Position numbers and translations under genes: made by a program. Of a stretch of 64,000 nucleotides of DNA, positions 34,568-47,210 are shown piece by piece. This stretch comes from Rhodeus uyekii (lineage: Eukaryota; Chordata; Actinopteri; Cypriniformes; Acheilognathidae). The stretch is from assembly GCA_037043235.1 (NCBI GenBank), contig JAWRVZ010000025.1, positions 860,001 through 924,000 on the forward strand, in the 5' to 3' direction. How positions within the stretch are numbered: the stretch's first letter is position 1; each line of letters opens with the position of its first letter. The notes under the pieces were generated by a model. The model was given only the letters and a program-made list of their open reading frames with translations. It did not search any database and was not told the origin of the DNA.

Positions 34568-36505
34568 GAACGGAATTAGTAGCTGGGACATAGTTTCTAT
34601 ATACATTCATGCAAATTAAGGAATTAAATAATGTAATTCATCAATGGAAATTATGCTATTACAACACACGCTGTCATTTCCATCCTTTATTTCAGTGCTA
34701 TAACGTATTTGAGTAAATGTAATTAATTACTGTAGTTATACTTATCTTTTTGATAAGTGTCAAAGTTATGTGTTCATTGTACTGTACTACATGTTTGAAC
34801 TATTACTTAAGTATAGTTTTCATGTACTGTTTATATCTAGTTGTGAATGGCTTTCTTTAATAAAGTAAAAACTCTTAAATGTTCTTAAAATTTGCTGAGA
34901 AATTCAAGACCAGAAGATAAGGGGAAAAATAACAACCTTGTTGTAATCTAGGCACAGGGCCTTGAAGACCTCTCCTGCAATACCTTTGTTTGTGAGATCA
35001 AGAGGGCAGATCGATTTCTTCTTTCAATAAAAATGTACACAAAGGTGTTGTAATCTTGACAGACCCTTGGGCTATTGAGGGTTTGCTGAGCAGCAGGACA
35101 GGATTAGGTGTTGTAGAAGTCTTCAGTGAGAACATGTCATTTAAACAACTGCTTTTAATCTTACTTTTCAAGACTAAAAAAACTGCTTAACTGGTTAATT
35201 AATAGTGGAGAAAAAGGAGGACAGAGATGAGATGAGCAAATTTATGCAAACTTCATATTATGTATGTAGACTCTTGAATACATCATTTATTAATCATTTT
35301 GCATAATTACACATGGGAATGTATAACAGACATGTGATTGATTGACAAACTCGGTGTCGTGCCTCTGGGACATATCGATTGAATCATCTTTATCTATATT
35401 ACAGAAGGTCGCTGCAATCAAAAACATTTCTGAAGGAAAATAATCAAGGATGGCACAACAAATCTAAAATTCTAAGTATGCATCTCACTATCGACCAAAG
35501 CATTGATGAAAGATTCCTTGCAACAAAGCATGTATATAGAATTAATGAAATCTTATCACTGAGAAAAAAAGAGAACGACAAAGAATCAGCAGTCTTTCTG
35601 TTCACTGGAAGTGAGTGTCACTGCATTAGCCATTCAAGTCCAGTGTAAACATGGCGGGTCATCGGGGAGTCCGGTTGGATCAATATAGCAGCACTGCTCT
35701 AAGCTCTGCCTTCAGAGGGGTCTGGAGATACAGCCATAGATGACCAGAGACCTCATTTTTGTACTTAAACCTCCTGCACATTACTACACACACATTCTGT
35801 ACACTGGAAATGAGGAAATGATGGAAAGGAGACACTTTCTCCCAAAAATACTGTAGCCATTTGGGACATCATTTATTAAACCGCTCAGGCATATAAAAAT
35901 GGAATATGTTTTTTTCCCCACAAATGTGTACAATGACATGGGATACAATATAAATATATATACAGTTTTCTGTACATTGAGCAAAACAAATCACTCAAAA
36001 GTTTAACTAAATGTATTTAATATGAATTTAATCAGTAATGCAGTTGAAATCAAATACATATAATATGCATTTAGTAAGTCGAAAATATTACATTTAATTT
36101 ACTATTTACTATTACATTTAAGTATACTATTTATGTATTAAGTACACTTTATAAAAGTGTAAAGAATAAAGTGCTCTTTTTCCCACAATGATAATCTAAC
36201 AGTCTACAAATACTCTAATGAGAGTTAGTTGGCATGTAGTTGCAAAGGTGCAAAGTAGAATGTCTAAAGTGGACTCTCGACATAAAGTATAACCAAGTAA
36301 TCATTTAACCATCATTAACAGACAAATTATGCACATTGAGTTTGGACAAACTTGACAAAGCCATGCATTATAGCAGATGCTCACACAAGCTACGGAGGCA
36401 AATACACATCTATATAAACTCATGCAGCATACCAAAAACCTCAGAAGATATCACCATGAATAAAACATCCGTCTAGAGCACATGTAAACACACAAAGGCT
36501 ATCTC
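34568..36505. other. Non-coding DNA, no gene seen
   Basis: AT-rich sequence. Frame 35379-35648 has no recognisable features. No repeat boundary seen. Confidence 0.5.
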
Positions 36506-36535
36506 ACTCTCTCTCTCTCTCCCTTTCTCTCTCTT

Positions 36536-36570
<35 letters not shown>

Positions 36571-36571
36571 A
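36506..36571. repeat. (CT)n-(CA)n compound microsatellite
   Basis: Interrupted CT repeat to 36546 and then CA repeat to 36571. Confidence 0.95.
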
Positions 36572-37808
36572 GCTCTGAATGACACTAGTTTAAGATCACA
36601 GATTCACATGGAAAAACAGATGTATAAACACATATTCCCAAACAAACTTATGTACAGAAAATGCATTTTCAGTTGCTCAATCACTATTCTACACACCCTT
36701 CTGAACGATAGTAACGTTGTACAAGTGTCAAAGAAATGGATTTGTTAGCATAGCTCTATCCTTCTACCCCAACACCCATATTTACTTTGATATATTCCTC
36801 CTATTGGCCTCACTACTGTATCAGGCAAAGACAATCAGAAAAGACTGGGGCCTGTAGGGCAAAAGTCCATCTTACATAATGCAAGAAAAGATAAGACAAA
36901 CACCCTGTTCAAATAAGACTATTTATATGAGCCTGTTGCTTTTGAGAGGAAGTGACATGCTAAACTGCTTATTGAATTAAATACGAAGGACTGTTCTTTC
37001 ACTAAAAAGACAATCACGCTAGACAAAAGAAAATTATTATTACAGAAGATAAATATAAGTCAAGTCAATGCACCTGTTATCACATGTACGTTGCCAAGAG
37101 AATATTCAATGTGTGTATCTGTATTTGTAAATCAGGAAGATGAAATTTGACAAGGTTTGCAATATGAATATTCCCTGTTGGATGTTATTGTATTAAGTTC
37201 AGCAGGTGTTTGTGAATCCAATCTTTTTCTAATGTTTATCAGATAATAAGTCACAAGGCGCCACAGATATGGGGCTTTTTGGCACTGTGAACAGTAAAAC
37301 CAGTAAAACCAGTAACAAACTACACAGAGGGACAGCCAGTGAATGTGTTCAAATGCAAAATTGTCAATTAATACGACCAGAGATTTTTTGATTGGTCAAT
37401 AACATGATACTATTACAAAAATATTCTTTTACAGTTATAGTCTATTTCAATAAAAAATAAAAATAAAATGTATTATTATTAATAATAATAATATTACAAA
37501 TAATATTTTTTCATTATTGTTATTATTCAAAAGTCCTTTTATAGGTGTTTCACTTTAATGGGGCATTTCTCAAATAAAACCATTTTTTTATACAATTTTT
37601 ACATTTGTAATATACAGATTAATCAATACATACATATTACAAATAAGCTTTGAATTGAATTATGTGAGCATCAATGCATTTCCAAACGAATACCTCTCAA
37701 TTTATCTAAACCCTCTTCACTATGAACATATACTTGCACTCTCTCTGTTACCTGAGAGCTGCAATAAATCCATTCACGTAGGAGTATGTTAACGAGTTGT
37801 TTGTATAT

Positions 37809-37813
<5 letters not shown>
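36572..37813. other. Non-coding AT-rich DNA
   Basis: Includes an ATTATTATT-rich run (37470-37510). No gene or element supported. Confidence 0.55.

Positions 37814-37857
<44 letters not shown>
37814..37857. repeat. (TG)n microsatellite
   Basis: About 22 TG units. Confidence 0.97.
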
Positions 37858-37859
<2 letters not shown>

Positions 37860-38303
37860 GGAGGGTGGGAGCTGTGCTGGGAGTCAGGCTTAACCCTCAC
37901 TGCAGAGTCATCCATCTTATCTTCTGTCAAACGGCCCCAGAGCCCTTGACACGTGCGCATGCGTGCTAAATGTGCCAAACTCACACACACAAAACACACT
38001 CAAACACACAGATTACACATGCAGATTGCAAATGCTCACATGGATAGTGTTTGGGATTAATAACAGATGTGACTCTCGAAATGTCCTGTTCAAACAGAAG
38101 ATTACAGGAATGACTGCAATATTGCCTGTGTGAATTAATAATTGAGTACAAGTATATTTTCTATGCCATATTTTCTATCTCTTGTGATCACTGTGAATAA
38201 AAAATGAAAGAAAGTCGATACTTTCTTTCTAATTTAATAATTTAGTAATAATTTTCCATTTGGCAAGAGAATGTGATTGCTCGGATGAATGGATGAATGG
38301 GTG

Positions 38304-38306
<3 letters not shown>

Positions 38307-38358
<52 letters not shown>
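38307..38358. repeat. (AT)n microsatellite
   Basis: About 26 AT units. Confidence 0.97.
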
Positions 38359-38364
<6 letters not shown>

Positions 38365-38727
38365 TTCCCACATTTTGTTCATTTGACATCAACAAATGGA
38401 AAGGTACACTCTAGGTTATCACATCATGACACAAAACTCACAGGGAGCGGCAGTCCTGAGAATTCCCGTGTAAACAATCCACTAAACAGTAAAAACAATA
38501 AACGATGAGGCATTACTCACCTGATTTATTCACACTGTGGTGCATAGGGGAAGCAATAGTGTAAGTAAAACACTACAGAATTCGCAACATATATATTTGT
38601 GAGGAGTTCGGGGTGGCACATCATGTCTAAAAGTCTGTAGACCCCTGCTATATACAAATATGTGTTCACGTCAGTCAGCCTGTAAGCTAAATATGCCGAC
38701 TCCATAGGCCGCAGTCCTGTAGACAGG

Positions 38728-38729
<2 letters not shown>

Positions 38730-38772
<43 letters not shown>
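38730..38772. repeat. (TC)n microsatellite
   Basis: About 21 TC units. Confidence 0.97.
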
Positions 38773-38774
<2 letters not shown>

Positions 38775-39102
38775 ATGTGACCAAGCCAAACATGCTTTGA
38801 GTGAGCCAGCGCGGTTAACAGCACAACTCCCACACACTCCCTGTGTCATTCTCTCACATCCACAACACACTCAGGCCAGCTTTCCATCTTTCTCTCCCTT
38901 TATTTATCTGCATGGTCATTGGTATTCTCCTCATTTCATTCATATGTAGGTTCTTCAGTTTTAATTCACAGCACAAAAGCTTCCAACACACAATCACAAT
39001 CATGTGCTTTCTCTTTGTCTCTGCTCTCATTCTTAAGGTGTAATGCATTAGTGCATTATCCTGTCAGACAAATCAAGAGCATCAGAAGTTCATTTTATTA
39101 TA

Positions 39103-39958
39103 CAGTGGAATACGGTTATGTCTACGGCCTTCGGGGGTTGCAAAAAAGCGTCGAGATAACCGATGATCGAGAAAACCAACAGCCACCATGGCAATTTGTT
39201 TGATGAAACGATCGGCATGCTATAAAAATGTGCATACACTGTATATGTTTGCTAACAACAAAAGGCATATGTACACCAACTAACTGCAGAGATTTGCCAG
39301 TATACAATAAAAAACACCTTCGATTCTCGATACAAACCTTTAATTATATTCTCCAACACTGCAAACACAATGATCGCTCACAGCGTAAACACAGACACAA
39401 CACACGTGTAAACACATTCGCTCATAACATATTCGTGAGGTCATCACGCTGTACTAGACTGCATACTTTCTTGCGTTCTGCCTGCCTAATGTGCTTTCTC
39501 AACAAATTCTGCTTTCTTCTAATTCTAATTCTTTTAATAACCATGTTCTTCAATCCACAGCGGCGCTGAGCAGAGCGCACTTCAGAACAGATGCAGGTGT
39601 CTGTGTTTATCTAAGCCTCATACTCACTGGTCAGTAACCGCTCATCAATGTCAAAATATTTGTGAAAACCAATAAAAATAAGAGAAGGCGGGCTTTATGT
39701 GCACACTTGCTGCTAGTTGAGAAGCGTTAGAATGATATGTGCTTTCACTTCAGAGAGTCTCTAAAAGTCTCCAATAACTCCAGATAAAATCGTTAGATTT
39801 TCGCTAGTCGCTTTTTTTAAAATGTGGTCTGAATACTTGCTAAATATAGCGACAAAGGCGCTAAGTTGGCAACACTATCCGCGAGTTCTTCTGTGACTGC
39901 GTGGCACCACTGGAGATTCACGTGCGATCTACGTGCAACGCGGACTCAGCGCATGCGA
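39103..39958 (+). mobile_element. Pogo/Tigger-type non-autonomous element, copy 2 (right end lost)
   Basis: Starts CAGTGGAATACGGTTATG after TA and matches copy 1 closely through the GTATATGTTTGCTAACAACA and CCTTTAATTATATTCTCCAA regions to about 39585. The middle (about 39600-39905) differs from copy 1. Homology resumes at GACTCAGCGCATGCG (39940-39955). The right inverted repeat is missing. Confidence 0.8.
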
Positions 39959-41839
39959 ACTCAAAATGTACTGTAGCAGTTATTAATGCAAAGCTAAAAC
40001 ATGTATTAAACCATTTACAAATCACATGCGGATAGTATTTACACACTCAATTGGAAACTGCTACACACAATTACAAAATCACAGCCAATCAGAACATATT
40101 TGATGTTCTGGGCCAATGAGATTTCACAGTGGGTGGGCCTAACTGACTGCAGATAAACACAAAGGATTTGCAGAAAAATGGTATACGGATTTTGAATGAC
40201 AAGATTAAACATAAGTAAATAATTATAGAACATTTAACAAGCTATTGACATGAATACATGAAGTTCAGGTTCATTCCCTCTAGTACGCTGAAACAAACAT
40301 GACCGAACATATACAGTAATGTCATCATACACCTCACAGCATTCAAAAGATCAATACAAAAAGGGTTAACATCATTAAGTGTTAAAAATGCATGTTCCTA
40401 GGTCATGTTTGCAACTCGAGGCAATCACAATTCCCAGCTGGTTATTTCTACTAAACAGACAGGACTGTGTTTCACATTTATGTCCTCATTTCTCTTCAAG
40501 TATTATTCTGTTCTTACATTTTGATTTGTCATCTGTAACCAAACTGGATTGTTAGCGTATTTTGTCATTCACCCAGACAAACCTACATGCTAATTGGTGA
40601 AAATACACAGCCAACTGTATTTAAAAACTAAATGTAAAAATGATAAAACTGTAGTAGGCAGCTTCACCCTCCTCAAGAGTCGTGTTGTATGCAATCATGT
40701 GGTGGAATTGGCTCATATGAATCTGCAGTGAAGCTCTAGCGGCTCTTATCAACACATACAAATACTTTGATCCCCCGCGGCTTCGCGCTCACGCACTCCA
40801 GCACACAATTGGACAGGGTGAAAATTAAACCGGCTGCCACATTTCCAGAAACCAAGGCCACTTTCACTAGCAATGAGACCGACTGTGAACCAATTAGGCT
40901 TCATTAGTCTTTTACTGCCGACTCTCTTTTCAAACACAGAGAGACAGGGAATCCAAAGCTTATTCTCTAGCTTGCTTCAGTTGGCTGCTTCTGAGGGTTG
41001 TGTTGACATGATATATTTGCTGTTAGTATGAACAGGCCCACTCAACTCAGACATGAGGTGCACGGTTAATTCTGCCAAACCTTAACATGGCTGGCAACCC
41101 TGACAGGTTTTTGCTTATCAGCAAAGCACAAAGTACTTTAAATTTTGCATGAACTATCCCTTTAATTGACATCCTAGTGACAATGAGCATGTCAGTGCAT
41201 AAGTCTGGGATGGGAAGTGTATTACGTCCCATTATGTTATTTTCTGTTGTGAGTCAATGACCGTCTGCACTTCACTTTATTTATTGGATGACTCAAGCAC
41301 TCTCCATGGTAATGGCCTCTACCCATTTCCTCTTGATTGGTAGTGACCCTGAGATGGGAATCTCCTCCTGGGATGGGATTGCACTTGTTACGGTCTTCTT
41401 TAGATTTTTCAGTCTTGCCCGACCATTTTCTGGCTATTTCCTGTTCCTTCTGTTTCTCATTGATTGACAGATTGTTTTAGTGATGGTGGAGGGCGAGGCA
41501 GCAGTAATATCATTGTGGTTTTCTCCCTGATATCAGAGATAAACATACCACACACACATTCACACAGGTGAAGTGTGATAGCACCAGGGTCTTCAGGGAT
41601 ACATCTGTAGGCGGCATGATGTATGACCAGCCCTCCACCTGGGGAAAATATTTCTACAAGACCCCAGAGATGAACAACCAATCATGAAGCAACACAGCTC
41701 AACACATAGGATACCTATTTATACCATTCTCGACAAATTATAAAATGTTGCCAGTTTAAGTTTTTTTAAGTTGTCAGTCAGCAGAAGCATTTTTGATTGT
41801 TTTTAACACGTTTAACTTATGCATTATGTTATGAACAAA
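39959..41839. other. Non-coding DNA, no gene seen
   Basis: Mixed composition, with slightly GC-richer patches near 40740-40940 and 41260-41420. No coding frame or repeat could be supported. Confidence 0.5.
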
Positions 41840-42205
<366 letters not shown>

Positions 42206-42508
42206 GTGCACTTAAGTATTTTTTGATTAATTTACTAGATGAGACCAAAATTATGAGCATCCTTTACCCATTTACTCATTGGCTGAGTTTTTGTTCACAG
42301 TCTTGCTTTTATTCCTATGTCCTTTGCAGTAAATTCTGGTTATGATTCTGGTTATGATATACTGGTTATGATATACTATATAATTGAGTATTGATGATCA
42401 GCATGACAAATCCCTTGTGCCTTGTAACTGAACAAATTTTGAGTAATAAATACAGATCGAGAACACTTCAGCAAAATAATTATAAACAGCTCTGGAATGA
42501 AAAAAAGA
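42206..42508. other. Non-coding DNA
   Basis: AT-rich spacer with a short GGTTATGAT tandem near 42345-42375. No gene seen. Confidence 0.55.
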
Positions 42509-42514
42509 TTTATT
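42509..42514 (-). terminator. Polyadenylation signal AATAAA for the 42.56-42.78 kb frame
   Basis: TTTATT on the plus strand is AATAAA on the minus strand, 42 bases after the stop codon of the small secreted-protein frame. The motif is common in AT-rich DNA, so it counts only in context. Confidence 0.4.
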
Positions 42515-42556
42515 TAAATTAATTATACATCTATGCTAACAAACACTGCATATTCA

Positions 42557-42781
42557 TCATTTCAAAAGCGTTTCATCCTCCCCATGCACAGCAGTATCAT
42601 TTTCCGCACCGTTAAACCTTGAGATGAATTGACACTTTTGTCCGTCTCCAAATTGTTTCCCATCTGTCTTGTCAACAAATGTTAACAGGAAGATTCCATT
42701 TGGGACTCCCTTGCAGTCATGTCCGTACAACAGCAGGGCACACAATAATGTGACGTGGAGAGTTAGAGTTAATTTCTGCAT
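42557..42781 (-). CDS. Putative small secreted protein, single-exon candidate, unrecognised family
   Basis: A 74-residue minus-strand frame from ATG at 42781. The N-terminus (MQKLTLTLHVTLLCALLLYG) is a textbook signal peptide: a Lys followed by a long hydrophobic core rich in Leu. The mature part (about 50 residues, HDCKGVPNGIFLLTFVDKTD onward) is polar, with two cysteines (residues 23 and 50), an Asn-Asp-Thr glycosylation sequon (residues 62-64) and an acidic tail ending ETLLK. A TATATAAG box lies about 50 bases upstream of the ATG and AATAAA about 42 bases downstream of the stop, so the unit is complete without introns. I do not recognise the family. It may instead be the first exon of a spliced gene, or a chance frame. 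An in-frame GTG at 42799 would add six residues; the ATG is preferred because the signal peptide begins there. Confidence 0.4.
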   Translation of the reverse strand: MQKLTLTLHVTLLCALLLYGHDCKGVPNGIFLLTFVDKTDGKQFGDGQKCQFISRFNGAENDTAVHGEDETLLK

Positions 42782-42832
42782 GATTCTGATGACTGACACA
42801 AGGGGTTCAATCAGTGTGACTGCATGAATAGA

Positions 42833-42840
42833 CTTATATA
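42833..42840 (-). promoter_or_regulatory. TATA box upstream of the small secreted-protein frame
   Basis: TATATAAG on the minus strand. Initiation about 30 bases downstream (near 42807-42811) would leave a 5' leader of about 25-30 bases before the ATG at 42781. Confidence 0.4.
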
Positions 42841-45430
42841 CTGAAATAGCTATTCCAACTGTAATTGTCTTGCACCCGTGACCTCTTCAGGCGTGGAAGG
42901 CACATTCAGGTAATGCCATGCTAAAAAAGCATCAAACCCACAGGGAGAAATAAATAGAAATGTCACAACAATAAGAAAATAAAAAGCCATGTTGTGCTAC
43001 CTTCTGTTATGGCATATCTAGATAAATCTGTTGAATAAATGTTTTGACACAGGCTTTGGTAATATGTTCAAGAATAACCAACAATTTAAAAAGGATGTTA
43101 GATACATTACCATTCAATGTTTTGGGTAAAGACCTTTTGATTAATATCAATAGATTATTACCAATAATAAAGTCTTTAAAAGTTTATTTAAGCTCATATA
43201 TATAGCTAATTAACACGTTGAAGTAACCTTCTTCTCTGGCTAACTTGAAGGGGGCAGTGCCCCAGTGCCCCCGATTGACCAGCTGATACATGATAAACAT
43301 TAATGTCACTCAATAGTGGCCAAACTGTTGACTGGTTGCACAAGTAAGGATCTGACAATTGTTTTAAACAAATTGTGCTGCAAGAAAAAGTTGAAAACTG
43401 ATCTTTATCAAATCATGCTGTATATACTGTATCATGCTGTCCAGTTTCAGAGTTCTAATCACCAATCAAAATATGCCCTCAGGATGCATGAGGAAACCTA
43501 TCAATCACACTTTCCAAAACAACAGAATGATCAGATTATCATTCTATTTCTCTGAGCGAACTATAAGTGCTCGCCACATGAGAGGCTGCAAATAGGACAC
43601 CAGCCAGTAATGGCTTCACACACAAACAAAACACTCAGCCATTACACCCACATTGACTATTCATAATTCATTATTATTCTCATTCAAAATTACAATTGTG
43701 TTATAAAATATGCAACAGGAGGAGTGACGGAAACTGGCGAGTGGGTGAGAGAAGGAGAGCGAGAGAGAAAATAAAAAAGAGAATGAGTCAAAGCTATTCA
43801 TAATATTTACTGTATCAAGCACAGGCTGCAGGAGAAGAATAAATTATGATGAATCATTTAACAGACTTGCAATGACTGTATTCAGACACCTCAGCATGTA
43901 TATTGCTCCATTTGGAGAAAGGAAACAATTATATTTTTATGTCACTATCTTAAATATTCATGTCAGTAGCATTTTTTCAGTAGTGTGGCAGTAATTCATC
44001 AGTTTTCAAATTAATATGGATTTTACGGCAACAAGCTACTCTTTCGGAATTCTTTTTTTTTGTTACATTGTTTGCACACCGTAATCAAGTGTGCTCTCCA
44101 TTGTCATAGGATAACATAAATTGAAAAAAGTATCATTGAAAAATCTATGAAAAATAAAACTGTTAAGTCTGTTCCATTTAATGAAGCCTTTCCAAAATAG
44201 TGCATTGATCTGACAGCAATGATTTACTTTGTATTTTTGGTAACAAAGAAAGTAGCTAGTCTAACAAAACACAACAAATGCATAAACAAACAAACAAATA
44301 AATAAATACATAAAATTAGAGTCTATTACAAATCAGTAACCATTTCAAATAAGAGCTTGTAGTTTGAAGCCACAGGTTAAAGGAAACCTCCCCAAGATTC
44401 ACGCTGTATCCACAGGCATAAGCTCATTTAATGAAAGATGAATGTGTTTCTAAACCTGCCCATGTCTGAGATGGAAGGTCAGGAAGCGAACGTGTTTGTG
44501 TGTTTCTTGGCCGCATATGTTCTAGGTTGGGTTGTTAAATGTGAGAGGTGTGTGCTGCTAAACACCGGCCACCTGTGCGACATTCATTAGGTTCCCTCCC
44601 TCCACGGCACTAGACCCAGAGTTCCCATCTGGAGACATTTTTTATGCCGTCCCACCCCTCCAGATTCCAGCTAGAATCCCTCACACACTTCTGCACAACA
44701 CATACACACACTTAATTACCGATCTGCACGCTACACACATGCAATTAATTCACTGTCAATTTCGATTATACTGTTTGTGTCTCAAAAAAACAGAAACACT
44801 TAACGGGCTGAAGTTGACTTTGACAGTCTAATCACAGGTGACTGAATGGCAACTGAAACCCTTATATCCAAGCATGTTCTGCTCTCCTACTGTGAAAACA
44901 CAGCTGTAGTTGTGTTGCATTTATTGTCTTGATTTTGTACTTGTGTCCGTCTTATTAGCCTCGGTCTAATTGACTTTTTTAAAGGCCAGAGAGGGACATT
45001 AAATTACAAGAGTATGTATCGGTATATTGTGAAGCATTTTTTTCAAATATTCCCGTTTTACAAATACAGGATTTTATGCAATTTCATTAGGAATATTCAG
45101 GTGTAGTACAAGTTAATCTCAATCAACAGCATTCGTGGCATTATGTTGATTACAAATTAATGTATTTCACTTACATTTCCACTTCTTTCCGCAATTTCTT
45201 AAACAAAAAAGAAAATCTTGGAAACAGAGGAATCTTGGAGGTGAATGGGGCATTAATTTGGCATTTAAACACTTACTTTTTCAACAGTATATATACGAGA
45301 CGTAAATGACTTTAATGACTATGCGAGAGAAAAAGCTAGCCTTTCTGTGTAAAGTTACGTCCAATTCTATAACTCCATTGCCATGATAATGTAACACCAA
45401 AAACATTCAAACAACCACAAAAATGAATAT
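42841..45430. other. Non-coding DNA, no gene seen
   Basis: 43660-43980 and 44350-44640 are repeat-free blocks of moderate composition; nothing coding was found. Frame 43316-43555 has no recognisable domain. Confidence 0.5.
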
Positions 45431-45692
45431 ACAGCTTGAATCTTTGGCAATATTCAAAAGACTGCTAAAAACGCACCTTTTTTTGTGAACACCTAACGTG
45501 ACACACGCGCACACCACCACAACTTAAAAAAAAAATCTTTCCTCTATTCTCCATGCTTGTACTACTAGTATGTGTAATGATTGAAACTTTTTATTGCAAG
45601 CACTCTTCTGTACTTTTGTATCTTAATGACAAATCGCATTCTGGTTCAAGTCGCTTTTTATAAAAGCGTCTGCTAAATGAATAAATGTAAAT
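45431..45692 (+). mobile_element. L2-type LINE 3' end
   Basis: The plus strand first reads ESLAIFKRLLKTHLFL-stop (45438-45488), the conserved C-terminal phrase of L2-clade reverse-transcriptase ORFs (…FKxxLKTHLF). A 3' UTR follows, with AAGTCGCTTTTTATAAAAGC and GTCTGCTAAATGAATAAATG, the L2/UnaL2 stem-loop tail, ending in TGTAAATG. It is 5' truncated, as is usual for LINE insertions. The SINE at 13338 carries the same tail. Confidence 0.85.
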
Positions 45693-46315
45693 GTTGCTTT
45701 TTAAATCCTCCAAATAAATTTCCCCATCTACTTCCGTTGTTAGTGCTTCATCGTAACCTTCGTGTTTGGTAATTAATGCTGACCAAATTCTGTTAGCAGA
45801 ACTTATTTTGAATCCAGAACATACACTTAAAAAATAGGCTTACATTTTATTTGGATGGATATGTGTATTTGAATTACACTGTTTTAACAAACTAATAAAC
45901 TTAAAATGACGTATATTTGTCCGTAATATATAGAAGAAACGGGTAAGTTGGCAAGAATAGCAAATTTTATTTTAAACCTTTTGCATTTGATTATTTGAAT
46001 CATAAAATTTTATATTCAAAACACATTTATTCAGCATAAATCTAATTAAATCTAATAAATCTAAACAATTAAAATGTACAATTAAAACTACATATTATTT
46101 CCGGTAACAAACATGTCACAATATTTTTCATTTGAATAGTTGAATAATAATGTCTGAAACACGCTCAGAGCGGTTGACCAATCACAACACACAAATCCAG
46201 TGACCAATCAGAGCACATTGAGCTTTTTCAGCTTCATTGAGACAGGAACTAAACAAAGTCTTAATGACACACTAGCAAGAGAACTGCTGCAGTAATGTCA
46301 AATATGTAAAAAATA
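45693..46315. other. Non-coding AT-rich DNA
   Basis: No frame or repeat supported. Confidence 0.55.
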
Positions 46316-46945
46316 CAGTGGTACCTCGAGATACGAAATTAATCCGTTCCGAGGCGGCCTTCGTATGAGTTTTTCGTATCTTGGAACACATTTTGCATGT
46401 AAAATGGCTAATCCGTTCCAAGCCCTCCAAAAACACCCCATTAAATTTCATAATAAAGCTAAATTGACCTATAAACAATGAAATAACGTAAAATGTCGAA
46501 GCTTACCTTTCGAGCGAGGCTATCTCCGAAAGTGACGGCAGAGGAAGAGGAGGACAAACGGCAGATAACGTACGTACGTATGTACACTTAACTTTACGAA
46601 AACATAAATTTAAAGTTTCGGGTGCGGAGTGGCTGAGCTAAAGCATGCCAGCACGTACGTACAGAAGATGCATGATGGGAGGGATACTGTCCAATTAGAG
46701 AGAAGGATCTCATGGCTTGGCTAGCATCAGGAACCAATGGGAGAGCAGGAGGATGCACCATCCGAGTCTACTATAACTAAGATGGCGGCGCGAGTTTCAA
46801 AATTGTTATGGGGCGAATCTCGGACTTTCAGAAACCTGTTGTATCTTGAAAACTTTTCGTATGTAGAGCAGTAAAATTATTCGTCTTTGCTTTCGTAACT
46901 TGGATTTTTCGTAAGTTGAGCCTTTCGTTTCTTGAGGTACTACTG
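46316..46945. mobile_element. Mariner/pogo-like MITE with TA target
   Basis: Starts CAGTGGTACCTCGAGATACG after TA (46314-46315) and ends TTTCTTGAGGTACTACTG before TA (46946-46947). The subterminal regions repeat TTCGTATCTTGG / TTCGTAACTTGGA / TCCGTTCCAAG motifs. The 630-bp interior includes an ACGTACGTACGT run and has no transposase. It is related in style, but not in sequence, to the 14.4-kb family. Confidence 0.85.
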
Positions 46946-47165
46946 TAATGTCTTATGAAAACCAATTCTTTTAGAACCACAAAGCCTTTATGAAAGATTA
47001 TTAAATATCCTCTTTAAAACTGTAATCAAAATGGGTGGATTTTTAAAATTGAATTCAAATACATAAATCTTAAATTTAGGTCTAAATATTTGTTGAGTGT
47101 TCACTTAGTAGTGTGTGTCAGGAGTACTTGTTTAACTGAAGGTGTGATGTTTGCATCTGGAGTGA

Positions 47166-47210
47166 GTAATTTGCAAAGACAGAAAAATCTTAGATGTTAC
47201 AGCTCATAAC
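47166..47210. repeat. 45-bp dispersed repeat, copy 1
   Basis: GTAATTTGCAAAGACAG, then AAAAATC and GATGTTACAGCTCATAAC. It agrees with 49331-49375 at about 42 of 45 positions. Confidence 0.75.

Larger units (their letters stand above)
37858..39100. other. Non-coding DNA with two microsatellites
   Basis: Holds (AT)n at 38307-38358, next to a GGATGAAT run, and (TC)n at 38730-38772. The minus frame 38526-38870 reads through the TC tract and is not a gene. Confidence 0.6.

Noticed and set aside
34097..34610. 141- and 96-codon frames on opposite strands
   Set aside because: Both lie within the TTAA-flanked MITE and mirror each other because of its symmetric CpG-rich motifs.
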